Shown: positions 51,953-62,269, numbered from the stretch's first letter. The stretch: 64,000 bases of DNA from Acidobacteriota bacterium (GCA_004298155.1 SCRD01000008.1:372001-436000), one strand, 5' to 3'. Made by a program: numbers and translations. The notes: a model not told the origin generated them from the letters alone.

Positions 51953-53383
51953 GTGAAAGTGAAAGATAACCCGGGCAAGAGTAAACGGCCGCTGATTGTC
52001 ATGAAATTCGGCGGCACTTCCGTCGGCAGCCCGGAACGCATGCAGGGGGTGGCGGAGATTCTGGAAGGGTACTCCAGGCACTCCGATGTGGTTGCTGTGG
52101 TGTCCGCGATGGGCGGGGCCACCAACATGCTGATTCGCGCCGCCACTCAGGCCAGCCAGGGGCAGGAGGAGCCCTGGAAAGGTTCGCGACATGAGCTTGC
52201 GCACCGCCATCGCGAGGTGGCAGACCGGTCGCTTTCCGCAGCCGAGCAGGCGAGCGTGCTCCCCCGGCTGGCTGAACAGGTGAAACATTTTGAGGACCTT
52301 TGCTCGGGATTCACGTTGCTTCGCGAAATCACGCCTCGCGGCATGGACACCCTTTCGAGCCTGGGTGAAGTGATGTCGGCCACGCTGGTGTCTGCAATCC
52401 TGCGGTCGCGGGGGTTGAAGTCCGAGGCCGTGGACGCCATGGAGTGCATCGTTACCGATGACAATTTCGGCAATGCCAGTCCGCTGTTTGAGGAGACTGC
52501 CGCCAAGACGCAGGAGAAGCTTGGGCCTCTGCTGAAAAGCGGCATCCTTCCCGTCGTTACAGGTTTCCGCGCGGCTACCAAGGAAGGCGTTTGCACTACA
52601 CTTGGCCGCGGTGGCTCTGATTTCAGCGCCACCATCCTTGGCGCGGCGCTGCATGCTGATGAGGTCTGGATATGGACGGACGTGGATGGTGTGATGACGG
52701 CCGATCCGCGCCTTGTGCCGGAGGCGCGCATTCTTCCTGAAATTTCCTACCGGGAAGCGATAGAACTCTCATACTTCGGCGCCAAGGTGCTTCACCCCAA
52801 AACGATTCTGCCGGTGATGCAGAAGAAAATTCCTGTCTGGATCAAGAATAGTTTTAACCCGTCGTGCCCGGGAACCTGCATTGTGCCGGCCGCGAAGAAT
52901 GGCCAGGTTGGCATCAAGGCGATAACCTCCGTGAAAGAGGCCGTATTGATCACCCTGAGCGGCAGGAACACCGTTACCTTCCCTCAGCTTGCCGCCCGCG
53001 TGTTTAATTGTCTTTACCTGGAAGGCGTCTCTACGTTGATGGTCACACAATCCTCGGCGGACAATGTGCTGTGTTTTGCCATTCACCAGGCGGACCTGCC
53101 GCGAGTGAAGTCGCAACTCGAGAAAGCCTTTGAGCTTGAAATGCTTCACGATTACGTGGGCCTCCTCGATGTGATGCCCAAGGTGGCCATTGTGGTGACG
53201 GTGGGCGAAAAGATGAAAGGCACGCCGGGTATTTCCGGACGCGCCTTCGGTGCGCTCGGCCGGAAGGGGATCAACGTTATTGCGATCGCCCAAGGCTCTT
53301 CGGAGCTGAGCATTTCATTCGCAATCAAGTCCTCTGACATTAAGGAGGCCGTCAAGGCGATCCACGAGGAATTTCAGCTTTAG
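51953..53383 (+). CDS. lysC: Aspartate kinase
   Basis: About 476 residues. The GTG at 51953 has AGGTGA upstream, so I prefer it; a TTG at 51932 is in frame. It phosphorylates aspartate, the entry to lysine, threonine and methionine synthesis. The amino-acid kinase domain opens with [15 protein letters not shown] and contains [16 protein letters not shown] and [15 protein letters not shown]. Two ACT domains at the end ([19 protein letters not shown] and [20 protein letters not shown]) are the usual sites of feedback control. Lacks a homoserine dehydrogenase domain. The threonine synthase gene follows, so this is an aspartate-family cluster. Confidence 0.95.
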   Translation: MKVKDNPGKSKRPLIVMKFGGTSVGSPERMQGVAEILEGYSRHSDVVAVVSAMGGATNMLIRAATQASQGQEEPWKGSRHELAHRHREVADRSLSAAEQASVLPRLAEQVKHFEDLCSGFTLLREITPRGMDTLSSLGEVMSATLVSAILRSRGLKSEAVDAMECIVTDDNFGNASPLFEETAAKTQEKLGPLLKSGILPVVTGFRAATKEGVCTTLGRGGSDFSATILGAALHADEVWIWTDVDGVMTADPRLVPEARILPEISYREAIELSYFGAKVLHPKTILPVMQKKIPVWIKNSFNPSCPGTCIVPAAKNGQVGIKAITSVKEAVLITLSGRNTVTFPQLAARVFNCLYLEGVSTLMVTQSSADNVLCFAIHQADLPRVKSQLEKAFELEMLHDYVGLLDVMPKVAIVVTVGEKMKGTPGISGRAFGALGRKGINVIAIAQGSSELSISFAIKSSDIKEAVKAIHEEFQL

Positions 53384-53525
53384 TGGGGGCCGGGTAGATA
53401 CGGCCATCTGCTGTGAGGCTGGCCGTGGGCGATTGGCAGAAACAATCCCACAGTCAGAACGGGCCGATGATCATAGCAGCCGGTCCTCAGGGCAGGGAAC
53501 ATCGCCTGGCCCTCTAGAAAGTCGC

Positions 53526-54818
53526 ATGGCTGTTACATACTTGCAATGTATCGAAGAAGCCTGTGCCCGCAGGCAGGATCCCAGGAAAAAGATGCATCAG
53601 TGCGCCTGGTGCGGCGGCCTGCTCGAAGTCAAGTACGAATTTGGCATTTCGGATCCCGCAGCCCTGCGATCGACCTGGCACCAGAGGCGGCTGAGTGGCG
53701 AGCCCATCGACCGCAGCGGCGTCTGGCGCTTCCGTGAGCTGTTGCCCTTCATCGGACAGGACGACCGTGTCATTTCGCTTTCAGAGGGTTCAACGCCTCT
53801 GGTGGGGACGCGGCGCGCCGGCTGGTGGGCCGGGCCTGTGCACCTCACTATTAAGCATCAGGGCATTAATCCGACCGGATCGTTCAAAGACCTGGGCATG
53901 ACCGCCTGCATGACGCGGGCCGCTTCGCTGGGCGTCCGAATGGTCGCTTGCGCGTCGACTGGAAACACATCTTCTTCGATGGCGGCCTATGCGGGCCGCG
54001 CGGGAATGAAGGCCGTACTTTTTGTTCCTTACCGCCAGATCTCCGCCGCCAAGCTGGCACAAGCCCTGGATTTCGGGGCCGTCGTCATTGAAATTGGCGA
54101 CACCTTTGATGAAGCTTTCCAGTTGTTGCGCCAGGTCGCTACGGAAATGGACTTCTATCTGGTGAATTCCATCAACCCTTTCCGCATTGAGGGTCAGAAG
54201 ACCATTGTGGCCGAGATGATGGAACAGCGCGCGTGGCGGCCCCCAGACTACATCGTGGTGCCTGGTGGAAACCTCGGGAACGCCTCGGCCATCGGCAAAG
54301 GGCTGCGGGAACTAAAAGAGATGGGGTTTATCGAGAAGGTCCCGAAGGTTGTAGTGATCCAGGCCGCCGGCGCGGCACCGTTCTTCCGCACTCTGCAGGC
54401 TGGATCTCAAGACCTAATTCCGGTGGAGAAGCCTGACACTGAAGCGACGGCCATTCGCATTGGCCGGCCTGCAAACTGGAAGAAGGCCCGCCGCGTGCTG
54501 GAGTGGACCGGAGGCTTCTGCGAGTCTGTGACGGACGAGGAGATCTTTCAAGGCAAAGCCGCGCTTGCCGAAGATGGCGTGGGATGCGAGCCCGCTTCCG
54601 CCGCCACAGTTGCCGGCATCCGCAAGCTGGTGCGCGCCGGAAAGATTGAGCGCCACGCAGACATCATAGCCGTCCTGACCGGCCATCAACTGAAAGACAC
54701 GGATTATGTAATTCGCCACCGCTCGGCGGCAGAGCAATCCCGCCAGCGGCTGCGCGTGGATGCCAACATGGACGCTTTACGAAAGGCGCTGGAGAGCGTG
54801 CTGATTGTTCCCGCATAA
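53526..54818 (+). CDS. thrC: Threonine synthase
   Basis: 430 residues from the ATG at 53526, which gives the usual N-terminus; a TTG at 53433 would add 31 unmatched residues. It converts O-phosphohomoserine to threonine with PLP. A zinc-ribbon-like start (CIEEAC...CAWCGGLLEV) is typical of the larger ThrC type. The PLP lysine is in NPTGSFKDLGM, with serine-rich phosphate contacts in ACASTGNTSSSMAAYAGRAG. VVPGGNLGNASAIGKGLREL and GCEPASAATVAG follow. The gene lies between lysC and ppc on the same strand; homoserine dehydrogenase and kinase are elsewhere. Confidence 0.95.
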   Translation: MAVTYLQCIEEACARRQDPRKKMHQCAWCGGLLEVKYEFGISDPAALRSTWHQRRLSGEPIDRSGVWRFRELLPFIGQDDRVISLSEGSTPLVGTRRAGWWAGPVHLTIKHQGINPTGSFKDLGMTACMTRAASLGVRMVACASTGNTSSSMAAYAGRAGMKAVLFVPYRQISAAKLAQALDFGAVVIEIGDTFDEAFQLLRQVATEMDFYLVNSINPFRIEGQKTIVAEMMEQRAWRPPDYIVVPGGNLGNASAIGKGLRELKEMGFIEKVPKVVVIQAAGAAPFFRTLQAGSQDLIPVEKPDTEATAIRIGRPANWKKARRVLEWTGGFCESVTDEEIFQGKAALAEDGVGCEPASAATVAGIRKLVRAGKIERHADIIAVLTGHQLKDTDYVIRHRSAAEQSRQRLRVDANMDALRKALESVLIVPA

Positions 54819-54853
54819 ATTGATCTTATAAAACGGAAGTGTGACGGACGCCA

Positions 54854-57550
54854 ATGGATGAAATTCTTCGCCGGGAAGTTCGCCTGCTGACCACACGGTT
54901 GGGGGCGTTGATACAGGAGCAGTGCGGCCGCAAGACTTTTGACGCGGTCGAAACTCTCCGCCAGCTCTCCAAGCGCCTTCGCCAGACCTCCGACCCTGAA
55001 CTGCTGGCCTCCAGCGACCGCGAAGTACGCAGCCTGCCGCTCGATCGTGCCGCGGACGTGGCGCATGCCTTCAGCCTTTTCTTTCACCTGGTCAATCTAT
55101 GCGAAGAGCGGCAGCGCGTCCGCCGCCTCCGCCACTACGACTCGGGGGATGTTGGCGCGCCAATGTCGTTGCGCGCCTCATTCAATCGGATGGAAAAGCA
55201 GAATATTCCGGTTGACGCTTTCGCCCGGCTGCTGCGGTCCATGCGGATTGAGCCGGTGCTGACCGCGCATCCCACCGAAGCCAAGCGCCGCAGCGTGTTC
55301 AATCATGTGTTGCGCATCGGCCAATCCCTTGAGGCGCTGGGCGGGTCAGAGGAGCACTCGATCGAAAAATCCGTTGACCCATGGATCGAGGCGCTTTGGC
55401 TGACGGAGGAAACCCGCGAACGCCCCATGACCCCGGAGCTGGAAGTCGAAAACTCACTGGTATTTCTCGAGCGGACGATCTATGACCTGGCAGGCATTTT
55501 CTGGGAGCGTTTTGTGCAGGAGATGGGCCGGTATGCGCCGCGCCTGAGGGATGAGCGACCTTGCATCCGGTTCGGTTCCTGGGTGGGAACGGACCGTGAC
55601 GGGAATCCCAACGTGACGGCAGAAACGAGCCTGAACGCCGCAGAACGCCTTCGCCACAGCATCCTGGATTACTATCGTCGCAGGCTGGACGATTTCCTCA
55701 GCGTGATTTCTTATCCCTGCTCGCGGCCGGCGCTCGAACGGAAGGTGCGTAAGGAAATCGACCGCGACATGAAGCGCTTTCCGGCCACGCGCGTCTTTGA
55801 AGGCGTTGACCAGCCCCTCGAGTGTTATCGTCGCAAGATCCGCATCATGAGGTGGAGGTTGGAACGAACGATCGACCGCGCACGTGGGGCTTATGCCGAC
55901 GTGAGTGAATTTGAGCGCGATGTTGAACTGATCGAGCGCGCGCTGGTGGAGCATCCCAGCCCGCGTGTGGCCCGCCTGGAGCCTGGACGCCTGCACACCG
56001 CCGTGCAGGTTTTTGGTTTCCACTCCGTCAGCCTGGATTTCCGGCAGCACTCTTCGCACGTGCGGTTGGCGGCTGAAGAGATCCTTCGTTCAGCGGGCCT
56101 GCCGTCGGCGCCCGGCGAGGCGCGCATTCAGTCCATTCACACACTGCTCGGTAAACTACCCCGCCGGGTAAAGCTTTCGGATGCCGCCCGGCACACCATT
56201 GAAGAGTTTGAAACACTTCGGCAGATCCAGTCTCACAACGGCGAAGAGGCTTCGCACCGGTACATCCTCAGTATGACCAGCAGCGCCGCCGATATCTGGG
56301 ACGTTGTGCTGCTGGGCTGGCAGGCTGGGCTGGTCAAGCCGCAAGGCGATGGCAGGCTTCAATCAACCTTTGATGCAATCCCGCTTTTTGAAACCGTAGA
56401 CGACCTGGAAGCCGGGCCCGGCATCCTGGAACAGCTCTTGAAAGACCGTCATTACCGCCGCCTGCTGCGCTCTCGCGGCAACTTCCAGGAAGTCATGCTG
56501 GGCTATTCCGATTCGGTTAAAGACGGCGGATACTTCGCGGCGAACTGGGCGCTGTTCCGTGCGCAGAAGCGGCTGTGTGAAGTGGCGAAAAAGCATAATA
56601 TCCGCCTTGGCCTGTTCCACGGCAAAGGCGGGACCATCGGCCGTGGCGGGGGGCAATCGCACCGCAGCATCCAGGCGCACCCTTACGCGGCGCCCGGCGG
56701 CCGCATGCGCATCACCGAACAGGGTGAAGTGATTTCACTGAAATATGCCAACCTGGAGATCGCTGAGCGGAACCTGGAGCAACTGGTTACTTCCGTGCTG
56801 GACACTCACATGCTGGCACCGAAGCATCTGCCGTATGAGAATCAGGCGGCCTCCTGGGAAGAATACGCGCAGGAGATTGCATCTGCCAGCTGTGACTTCT
56901 ACCGCAACCTTGTTTATGAAACCCCGGGCTTTGTTGAATTCTTCCGCGAGGCCACACCCATTGACCTTATCGAAAACCTCCGCCTGGGATCGCGGCCCAG
57001 CCGTCGCTCCAACACGCACGACCTCAGCCAGCTTCGTGCCATACCGTGGACGTTTGCGTGGACGCAGTCGAGACATTTCATCCCGGCGTGGTATGGCCTT
57101 GGGCACGGGCTGGAGAAGTTTCTGGCCGGCCACCTTCCCGACGGCCTCGACCTGCTGCGGCAGATGTACCGACACTGGCCCTTTTTCGCGGTCATTATTG
57201 ACAACGCGGAGGCTTCGCTCGCCAAGACCGACCTCTACATCGCGCGCCGCTATGAAGCTCTGTGCCACCCGGCAGATCTGCGGCAGCAGATTTCGAGCCG
57301 CATCGAGGAGGAGTACCAGCGCACGGTACGGTGCGTGCTCGAGATTACAGAGTCGAAACAGCTTTTGGAACGCCAGCCGGTGCTCGAGGAGTCCATCCGC
57401 CTGCGCAACCCGTACGTGGACCCGCTCAACTTCCTCCAAATCCGCTTCCTTGAAAAATGGCGCCGCGAACCTCGGCCCTCGCCGGAGCTTGTGCGCCTGC
57501 TCCAGATCACCGTGGGCGGCATCGCCTTCGGTATGAAGAGCACGGGGTAA
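54854..57550 (+). CDS. ppc: Phosphoenolpyruvate carboxylase
   Basis: 898 residues, the normal size. It adds bicarbonate to PEP to make oxaloacetate, refilling the citric acid cycle and feeding aspartate. The first catalytic His is in VLTAHPTEAKRRS (about residue 140). The glycine-rich loop FHGKGGTIGRGGGQSH (about residue 590), GYSDSVKDGGY and the C-terminal GGIAFGMKSTG are conserved, as is VGTDRDGNPNVTAE. The gene starts 35 bases after thrC, so lysC, thrC and ppc probably work together: ppc supplies the carbon skeleton of the amino acids made by the other two. A carbonic anhydrase in the window could supply bicarbonate. It is convergent with proC, with six bases between the stops. Confidence 0.97.
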   Translation: MDEILRREVRLLTTRLGALIQEQCGRKTFDAVETLRQLSKRLRQTSDPELLASSDREVRSLPLDRAADVAHAFSLFFHLVNLCEERQRVRRLRHYDSGDVGAPMSLRASFNRMEKQNIPVDAFARLLRSMRIEPVLTAHPTEAKRRSVFNHVLRIGQSLEALGGSEEHSIEKSVDPWIEALWLTEETRERPMTPELEVENSLVFLERTIYDLAGIFWERFVQEMGRYAPRLRDERPCIRFGSWVGTDRDGNPNVTAETSLNAAERLRHSILDYYRRRLDDFLSVISYPCSRPALERKVRKEIDRDMKRFPATRVFEGVDQPLECYRRKIRIMRWRLERTIDRARGAYADVSEFERDVELIERALVEHPSPRVARLEPGRLHTAVQVFGFHSVSLDFRQHSSHVRLAAEEILRSAGLPSAPGEARIQSIHTLLGKLPRRVKLSDAARHTIEEFETLRQIQSHNGEEASHRYILSMTSSAADIWDVVLLGWQAGLVKPQGDGRLQSTFDAIPLFETVDDLEAGPGILEQLLKDRHYRRLLRSRGNFQEVMLGYSDSVKDGGYFAANWALFRAQKRLCEVAKKHNIRLGLFHGKGGTIGRGGGQSHRSIQAHPYAAPGGRMRITEQGEVISLKYANLEIAERNLEQLVTSVLDTHMLAPKHLPYENQAASWEEYAQEIASASCDFYRNLVYETPGFVEFFREATPIDLIENLRLGSRPSRRSNTHDLSQLRAIPWTFAWTQSRHFIPAWYGLGHGLEKFLAGHLPDGLDLLRQMYRHWPFFAVIIDNAEASLAKTDLYIARRYEALCHPADLRQQISSRIEEEYQRTVRCVLEITESKQLLERQPVLEESIRLRNPYVDPLNFLQIRFLEKWRREPRPSPELVRLLQITVGGIAFGMKSTG

Positions 57551-57556
57551 TCATTT

Positions 57557-58435
57557 CTAAGTGTTATTGCTTTCCACAAGCTGGCGGGCTCGTGCGGCGG
57601 CGCGGACTACGGCTTTGATCAGCGTTACGCGTAGCCGGCCTTCTTCCAGTTCCATTAACCCGTCGATGGTGCAGCCCGCTGGCGTGGTAACTACGTCTTT
57701 CAGCTTGGCGGGATGCTCCCCCGTGTGGAGGACCATGGCGGAGGACCCCAGAAGCGTCTGGGCGGCAAGTTCAGTAGACAGGTCGCGCGGTACGCCGAGT
57801 TTCACTCCGGCCTCGGCCAGCGATTCAATAATCATGTAGACATAAGCAGGGCCTGAGGCCGAGAGCGCCGTAATGGCGTCCATGTGTTTTTCGTCCACGG
57901 CCACGGTGCGGCCCATAGCGGAAAAAATATTAAGAGCAACTTCCATGTCATGTACCGTGGCGTGCTTCCCGCCGGCCAGCGCGGTCATACCCTGCCGGAT
58001 GAGGCACGGCGTGTTCGGCATGGCGCGGATCACGCGCGCCGGATATCCCAGTTCACGCTCAATCATTGATGTGGTGACGGAGGCCGCGGCGGAGACGATC
58101 AGTACATCTTTCGAAAGCGACTTGCGGACTTCCTCAAGGAAGGCCTTTACCTGTTGTGGCTTCAAGGCAATGAGCACCAGGCTGGCGTCCTTCACCGCCT
58201 GGGTGTTGTCGGTGTGGGCCTTCACGCCATACTTGGCGCAAAGATAATCCGCGCGCGGCTGGTGTGCTACGGTGCATTCCACGCGGCCTGCGGGAACCGC
58301 CTGCGATTGCAGCATGGCGGAAAGCAGCCCCTCGCCGAGCTTGCCGGCGCCGATGAGCGCCAACTTCCTGATTTCATCCCGCGACTTCCTGGCAGCAGGC
58401 GCAGACGCGGCAACAGCCTCTGCGACTTTTTTCAT
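57557..58435 (-). CDS. proC: Pyrroline-5-carboxylate reductase
   Basis: 292 residues. It reduces pyrroline-5-carboxylate to proline with NAD(P)H, the last step of proline synthesis. The Rossmann motif IGAGKLGEGLLSAML lies near residue 30, after a short Ala-rich extension not needed by the family. NTPCLIRQGMTALAGG and the signature region ALSASGPAYVYMIIESLAEA, then TPAGCTIDGLMELE, are conserved. The start ATG has a GAGGAT sequence just upstream. Stops six bases from the ppc stop on the other strand. No other proline gene is nearby. Confidence 0.95.
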   Translation of the reverse strand: MKKVAEAVAASAPAARKSRDEIRKLALIGAGKLGEGLLSAMLQSQAVPAGRVECTVAHQPRADYLCAKYGVKAHTDNTQAVKDASLVLIALKPQQVKAFLEEVRKSLSKDVLIVSAAASVTTSMIERELGYPARVIRAMPNTPCLIRQGMTALAGGKHATVHDMEVALNIFSAMGRTVAVDEKHMDAITALSASGPAYVYMIIESLAEAGVKLGVPRDLSTELAAQTLLGSSAMVLHTGEHPAKLKDVVTTPAGCTIDGLMELEEGRLRVTLIKAVVRAAARARQLVESNNT

Positions 58436-58591
58436 GGCAATCCTCTCAGTTTGAAATGGACTCGCAGGCCTTATTGTAGCGCAGCGCCGGCTTCATGATG
58501 CTGCGTCCTTATGACGCGCGCGAAACGCAGGGTTTGGAAATCTGGCGGCCGGGGTCAGAGAATTTCAGACCGCGGGACATTCCCCGGAAGC

Positions 58592-58623
58592 CCACGGTCG
58601 AGCAAATCCCGGCTTGACCGTGG
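58592..58623. terminator. Hairpin downstream of ilvC
   Basis: CCACGGTCGAGC (58592-58603) and GCTTGACCGTGG (58612-58623) pair at 11 of 12 positions plus one wobble, 24 bases past the ilvC stop. No T run follows on the minus strand. Confidence 0.45.
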
Positions 58624-58647
58624 TACGCCTCGGCGGTCGTTTGCAGG

Positions 58648-59682
58648 TTACGTCCTGGCCTGTGCCTGGGCGGCCGTGGCTTCTTCCCTGGCGGTCTGGA
58701 TCCACGGCATCATCTTGCGCAGCTCGCTTCCCACCTTTTCAATCAGGCGTGCTGAAGCTTCTCCGCGCATGGCCATGAACTTTTGCCGGCCCGCCTCGTT
58801 TTCGTCCATCCACTCCTTGGCAAATTTGCCGTTCTGAATCTCTTCCAGGACTTTCTTCATTGATTCGCGGACGTGGTCATCAATTACCCGCGGGCCGCGC
58901 GTGTAATCGCCGTACTCCGCCGTGTCGCTCACGGAGTAGCGCATGTACTTGATGCCGCCCTGGTAGATCAGGTCAACGATAAGCTTCAGCTCGTGCAGGC
59001 ACTCGAAGTAGGCGATTTCCGGCTGGTATCCAGCTTTAACCAGCGTTTCGAAACCGGAGTTGATCAGCTCCGAAACGCCGCCGCAAAGAACGGTCTGCTC
59101 GCCGAAAAGATCGGTTTCGGTTTCTTCTTTAAAGGTGGTGCGGATAACGCCCGCCTTGAGGCTTCCGAGTCCCTTGGCATAGGCCAAAGCCGTCTGTTCG
59201 GCTTTCCCGGAGGGGTCCTGTTCAACGGCAAGCAGCGCCGGAACTCCAATACCTTCCGTGAAGAGTTCGCGCAGCCGGTGGCCGGGGCATTTGGGAGCGA
59301 TCATGATGACATCCACGTTCTTCGGAGGCTGGACAAACTTGTAGTGGATATTGAATCCATGAGCAAACAGTAGTGTCTTGCCAGCGGCCAGGTTGGGCTC
59401 AATCGCTTCCTTATAAAGCTTCGCCATGGGAGGATCGGGAACCAGCATGGCGATGAGGTCGCCGCGTTTGGCCGCCTCCGCCGGATCGTAAACTTCCAGT
59501 TTCTGTGCCTGGGCCTTAGCCCGCGATTGGCTCTTAGCCGGCAGGCCCACAATCACTTTCAGCCCGCTGTCTCGCAAATTCAGCGCGTGAGCGTGACCCT
59601 GGCTGCCGTAGCCGATCACCGCAACGGTTTTACCCGCCAGATTTTTTACGTCGCCGTCCTTTTCATAATAGGCTTTAGCCAT
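58648..59682 (-). CDS. ilvC: Ketol-acid reductoisomerase (class I)
   Basis: 344 residues from the ATG at 59682, which has AGGTGA four bases upstream; the open frame continues to 59922 but overlaps ilvN and reads as non-protein. It isomerises and reduces acetolactate in valine, leucine and isoleucine synthesis. The Rossmann motif [17 protein letters not shown] is intact. The catalytic metal-site residues appear in [12 protein letters not shown] (Asp and Glu), and [16 protein letters not shown] is conserved. Length fits the short class I form. The gene is last in ilvB-ilvN-ilvC. Confidence 0.97.
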   Translation of the reverse strand: MAKAYYEKDGDVKNLAGKTVAVIGYGSQGHAHALNLRDSGLKVIVGLPAKSQSRAKAQAQKLEVYDPAEAAKRGDLIAMLVPDPPMAKLYKEAIEPNLAAGKTLLFAHGFNIHYKFVQPPKNVDVIMIAPKCPGHRLRELFTEGIGVPALLAVEQDPSGKAEQTALAYAKGLGSLKAGVIRTTFKEETETDLFGEQTVLCGGVSELINSGFETLVKAGYQPEIAYFECLHELKLIVDLIYQGGIKYMRYSVSDTAEYGDYTRGPRVIDDHVRESMKKVLEEIQNGKFAKEWMDENEAGRQKFMAMRGEASARLIEKVGSELRKMMPWIQTAREEATAAQAQART

Positions 59683-59791
59683 AACGTCACCTGTTCCTTT
59701 AAAGGTTGGAATTTTAGACTTCTGATTGCAGACTGCGTCGGCGCGCCTGCCGGGTCTGGTGCCGCAAGTCTTCTGTTGCCGGATGCGCCCC

Positions 59792-60271
59792 TTATGACGC
59801 GGCGCCCACGAGTTCCATCTTCCGGTGCTGCTGGCTTGTTTTGACGCGCGAAAACGGAAGGAACGCCGGAGCGTCCATCCCGGCTTGTGTTTCGAGCGAT
59901 GCCCCTGACGGGACCTCCACAAGATATTTGCCGTGGCTGGCGAAAATTACCTTGCTCTCCGGAAAAGCCTTCTGGATGCGTTTGAGATTTTCAGAAGTTT
60001 CAGACGACTCGACAAAGATAAAAGTCGCGTCCTTTGAAGGTTCGTGCAGATAGAACGAAACACCCCGCACGCCGTCAGTCCCACGAAGGAAATTGAAAAT
60101 GTGATCGATTTCCGATTCCGGACTGTCAACCACCGCCATCAGAGAATAGACCTCTGGCTTGGCGCCCAGGGCCATGGTTTCAATCTCCAGCCCTTTGCGG
60201 CGAAAGATGTTCATCAGCCGGCAAAGCACGATGGGATCACGATCACTTTCAAGCGTCAACAGCCATTGCAT
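59792..60271 (-). CDS. ilvN: Acetolactate synthase small (regulatory) subunit
   Basis: 159 residues from the ATG at 60271, which has GGGAG six bases upstream; the open frame extends to 60343. The N-terminal ACT domain is visible as [20 protein letters not shown] with [13 protein letters not shown]. The family Asn/Gly contact region is altered: relatives often read N-x-P-G-V-L-x-R, here [11 protein letters not shown], which may weaken or change valine feedback. The C-terminal half contains [18 protein letters not shown] and no match I recognise strongly. It lies between ilvB and ilvC in the same orientation, which supports the assignment. Symbol ilvN or ilvH is equally justified. Confidence 0.78.
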   Translation of the reverse strand: MQWLLTLESDRDPIVLCRLMNIFRRKGLEIETMALGAKPEVYSLMAVVDSPESEIDHIFNFLRGTDGVRGVSFYLHEPSKDATFIFVESSETSENLKRIQKAFPESKVIFASHGKYLVEVPSGASLETQAGMDAPAFLPFSRVKTSQQHRKMELVGAAS

Positions 60272-60409
60272 AAAGAGCTCCCGATAGAATAAGTATACCG
60301 CCTTAGCGAACACTGGGGAAACCGGCAGCCGTGGCCTAGGCATTTCCCGGAGAACCCACGATTAAATCAATCCGCGATTTAACCCCGCCCACCCATCCTT
60401 CACGAATGA

Positions 60410-62155
60410 CTACATGGCCCACAGGTCATCCAGGACTTCCTCTTCAACCAGCGTCCGCGGCGGTTCAACCACCATCTCAGCGATGCTGGCTCCTGACGGA
60501 ACAATGGGATAGCAGTTTTCGGCCGGGTCCACCCAGAAGTCGATCAGGCGCGGCTCGCGGTCACTCAGGAAGTCGCTGACGGCGTCCTCCACGTCCGCCT
60601 GGTGTTCAACGCGGCTGGCGCGGATACCGTAGGATTCGGCCAGCTTGGAGAAGTCGGGTGAAAAGTTCAGGTCGATGTCGCAGTAGCGCTTTTCGAAAAA
60701 GATTTCCTGCCACTGCCGCACCATGCCGAGTGACCGGTTGTTGATCACCGCAATTTTTACCGGCACACGGTACTGCACCATCGTGGCCAGATCATTCAGC
60801 GTCATCTGGAATCCGCCGTCGCCAACAACGGCAATAACCTGACGGTCCGGGTAGGCCATCTGCGCGCCCAGAGCCGCAGGGAAACCGTAGCCCATGGTGC
60901 CAAGGCCGCTCGACGAAAGCCACGTGCGGGGATAGTGGAAGTCGTAGAACTGCGCCGCCCACATCTGATGCTGGCCGACGTCCACGGCGATGATGGCATC
61001 TTTGTCTGCATGCTCGGCGATCGATTCGACCACGTATTGTGGTTTTACAATCTTCGTATATCTGTTGTATCCCAGCGGGTGCTCGGCCCTCCAGGAATCA
61101 ATCCGTTTCAGCCAGTGCGTACGCTCGGCCGTAGCGGTTTTGCGCCCGGACCTTTTCAGCTCGTCAATCAGGGCCTGCAAGGTCTCTCGAGCGTCGCCCA
61201 CGAGCGCCAGGTCAACCTTTACGTTCTTGTTGACCTCAGAAGGATCCACGTCAAAATGGATTTTTTTAGCGTTGGTGGCAAATCCACTGATGCGGCCTGT
61301 AACGCGGTCGTCAAAGCGTGCTCCGACGGCGATCAGCAGGTCACTGTTGCTCACCGCCATATTAGTGGCGTAGGAACCGTGCATGCCCAGCATGCCCAGT
61401 GATAGGGGATGCCCGGAAGGGAAACTGCCCAGGCCCATCAGCGTGGTGGTCACGGGAATGTGGGTGATCTCGGCAAGTTCGCGCAGCAGTTCCGAGGCGT
61501 TGGCGGAAATGACTCCTCCGCCCGCGTAAAGCACCGGCTGCTGGCTGGCTCGGATCATCTCGCAGGCCCGCTGCATCTGCTCTCGGGTCCACTCGCCGGG
61601 CTTATCAACGCGATGCGATTCTTTGCTGGGCGGGTAGCTCGGCTCGGCCTTTTCGAGCAGCACACTCTTGGGAAGATCAACCAGCACGGGCCCTGGCCGC
61701 CCCGAAGCAGCAATCTCAAATGCCTGCTGGATCACATAGGGAATGTCGGCCGCCTTTTTCACCAGGAAGGCGCGTTTGGTGATGGGCAGCGCGATCCCGA
61801 CGGTGTCGGCTTCCTGAAATGCGTCTTTGCCAATTAAGTTCGCGGGCACCTGGCCGGTCAAGGCAACAACCGGGATGGAATCCATCATTGAGGAGGTAAG
61901 CGCCGTGATCATGTTGGTGGCGCCGGGACCGGAAGTAGAGAGGCAAACGCCCGGCTTTCCCGTCACTCGCGCATATCCATCGGCAGCGAAAGCCGCCGCC
62001 TGCTCGTGGCGCACCAATAGATGGTGTATTCCCGCGCTGTACATGGCGTCATAAAGGGGGAGCACGGCGCCGCCCGGCAGGCCGAAAATGACCTCCACCT
62101 TCTGCCGAACCAGGCTTTCCAGCAGGATTTCTGAACCTGAAAAAGTCTTAGCCAT
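60410..62155 (-). CDS. ilvB: Acetolactate synthase large subunit
   Basis: 581 residues, a ThDP-dependent enzyme that condenses two pyruvates, or pyruvate with 2-ketobutyrate, at the start of branched-chain amino-acid synthesis. The catalytic Glu is in LLVRHEQAAAFAADGYAR, followed by STSGPGATNMITAL. The FAD/central domain has VGARFDDRVTGRISGF. The ThDP/metal motif is GDGGFQMTLNDLATMVQY...NNRSLGMVRQW. Length is normal. It is first in a leftward ilvB-ilvN-ilvC run. The promoter in the 5' region overlaps a TetR-like operator (62221-62236). No ribosome site is obvious before the ATG. Confidence 0.96.
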   Translation of the reverse strand: MAKTFSGSEILLESLVRQKVEVIFGLPGGAVLPLYDAMYSAGIHHLLVRHEQAAAFAADGYARVTGKPGVCLSTSGPGATNMITALTSSMMDSIPVVALTGQVPANLIGKDAFQEADTVGIALPITKRAFLVKKAADIPYVIQQAFEIAASGRPGPVLVDLPKSVLLEKAEPSYPPSKESHRVDKPGEWTREQMQRACEMIRASQQPVLYAGGGVISANASELLRELAEITHIPVTTTLMGLGSFPSGHPLSLGMLGMHGSYATNMAVSNSDLLIAVGARFDDRVTGRISGFATNAKKIHFDVDPSEVNKNVKVDLALVGDARETLQALIDELKRSGRKTATAERTHWLKRIDSWRAEHPLGYNRYTKIVKPQYVVESIAEHADKDAIIAVDVGQHQMWAAQFYDFHYPRTWLSSSGLGTMGYGFPAALGAQMAYPDRQVIAVVGDGGFQMTLNDLATMVQYRVPVKIAVINNRSLGMVRQWQEIFFEKRYCDIDLNFSPDFSKLAESYGIRASRVEHQADVEDAVSDFLSDREPRLIDFWVDPAENCYPIVPSGASIAEMVVEPPRTLVEEEVLDDLWAM

Positions 62156-62220
62156 AAACCGTTAGACTCCGGAGTTAATATGATGTTGCCAAGTCACGTG
62201 TTTAATACTCAGATGACAGA

Positions 62221-62236
62221 TACCGACCAGTCGGTA
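62221..62236. promoter_or_regulatory. TetR-like operator upstream of ilvB
   Basis: TACCGACCAGTCGGTA, with perfect 7-bp arms and a two-base centre, a common TetR-family operator form. It overlaps the expected transcription start of the ilvB promoter, so binding should repress. Confidence 0.6.
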
Positions 62237-62239
62237 GGT

Positions 62240-62269
62240 AGAATACCATTGCTTTCTTGGCCGAGTCAA
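62240..62269 (-). promoter_or_regulatory. Candidate sigma-70 promoter of ilvBNC
   Basis: On the minus strand TTGACT (62264-62269), an 18-base spacer, then TATTCT (62240-62245). Transcription would start near 62233, inside the palindromic operator. Confidence 0.55.

Noticed and set aside
59683-59922. N-terminal extension of IlvC
   Set aside because: It overlaps the ilvN coding end and encodes non-protein-like sequence; the ATG at 59682 has a ribosome site.
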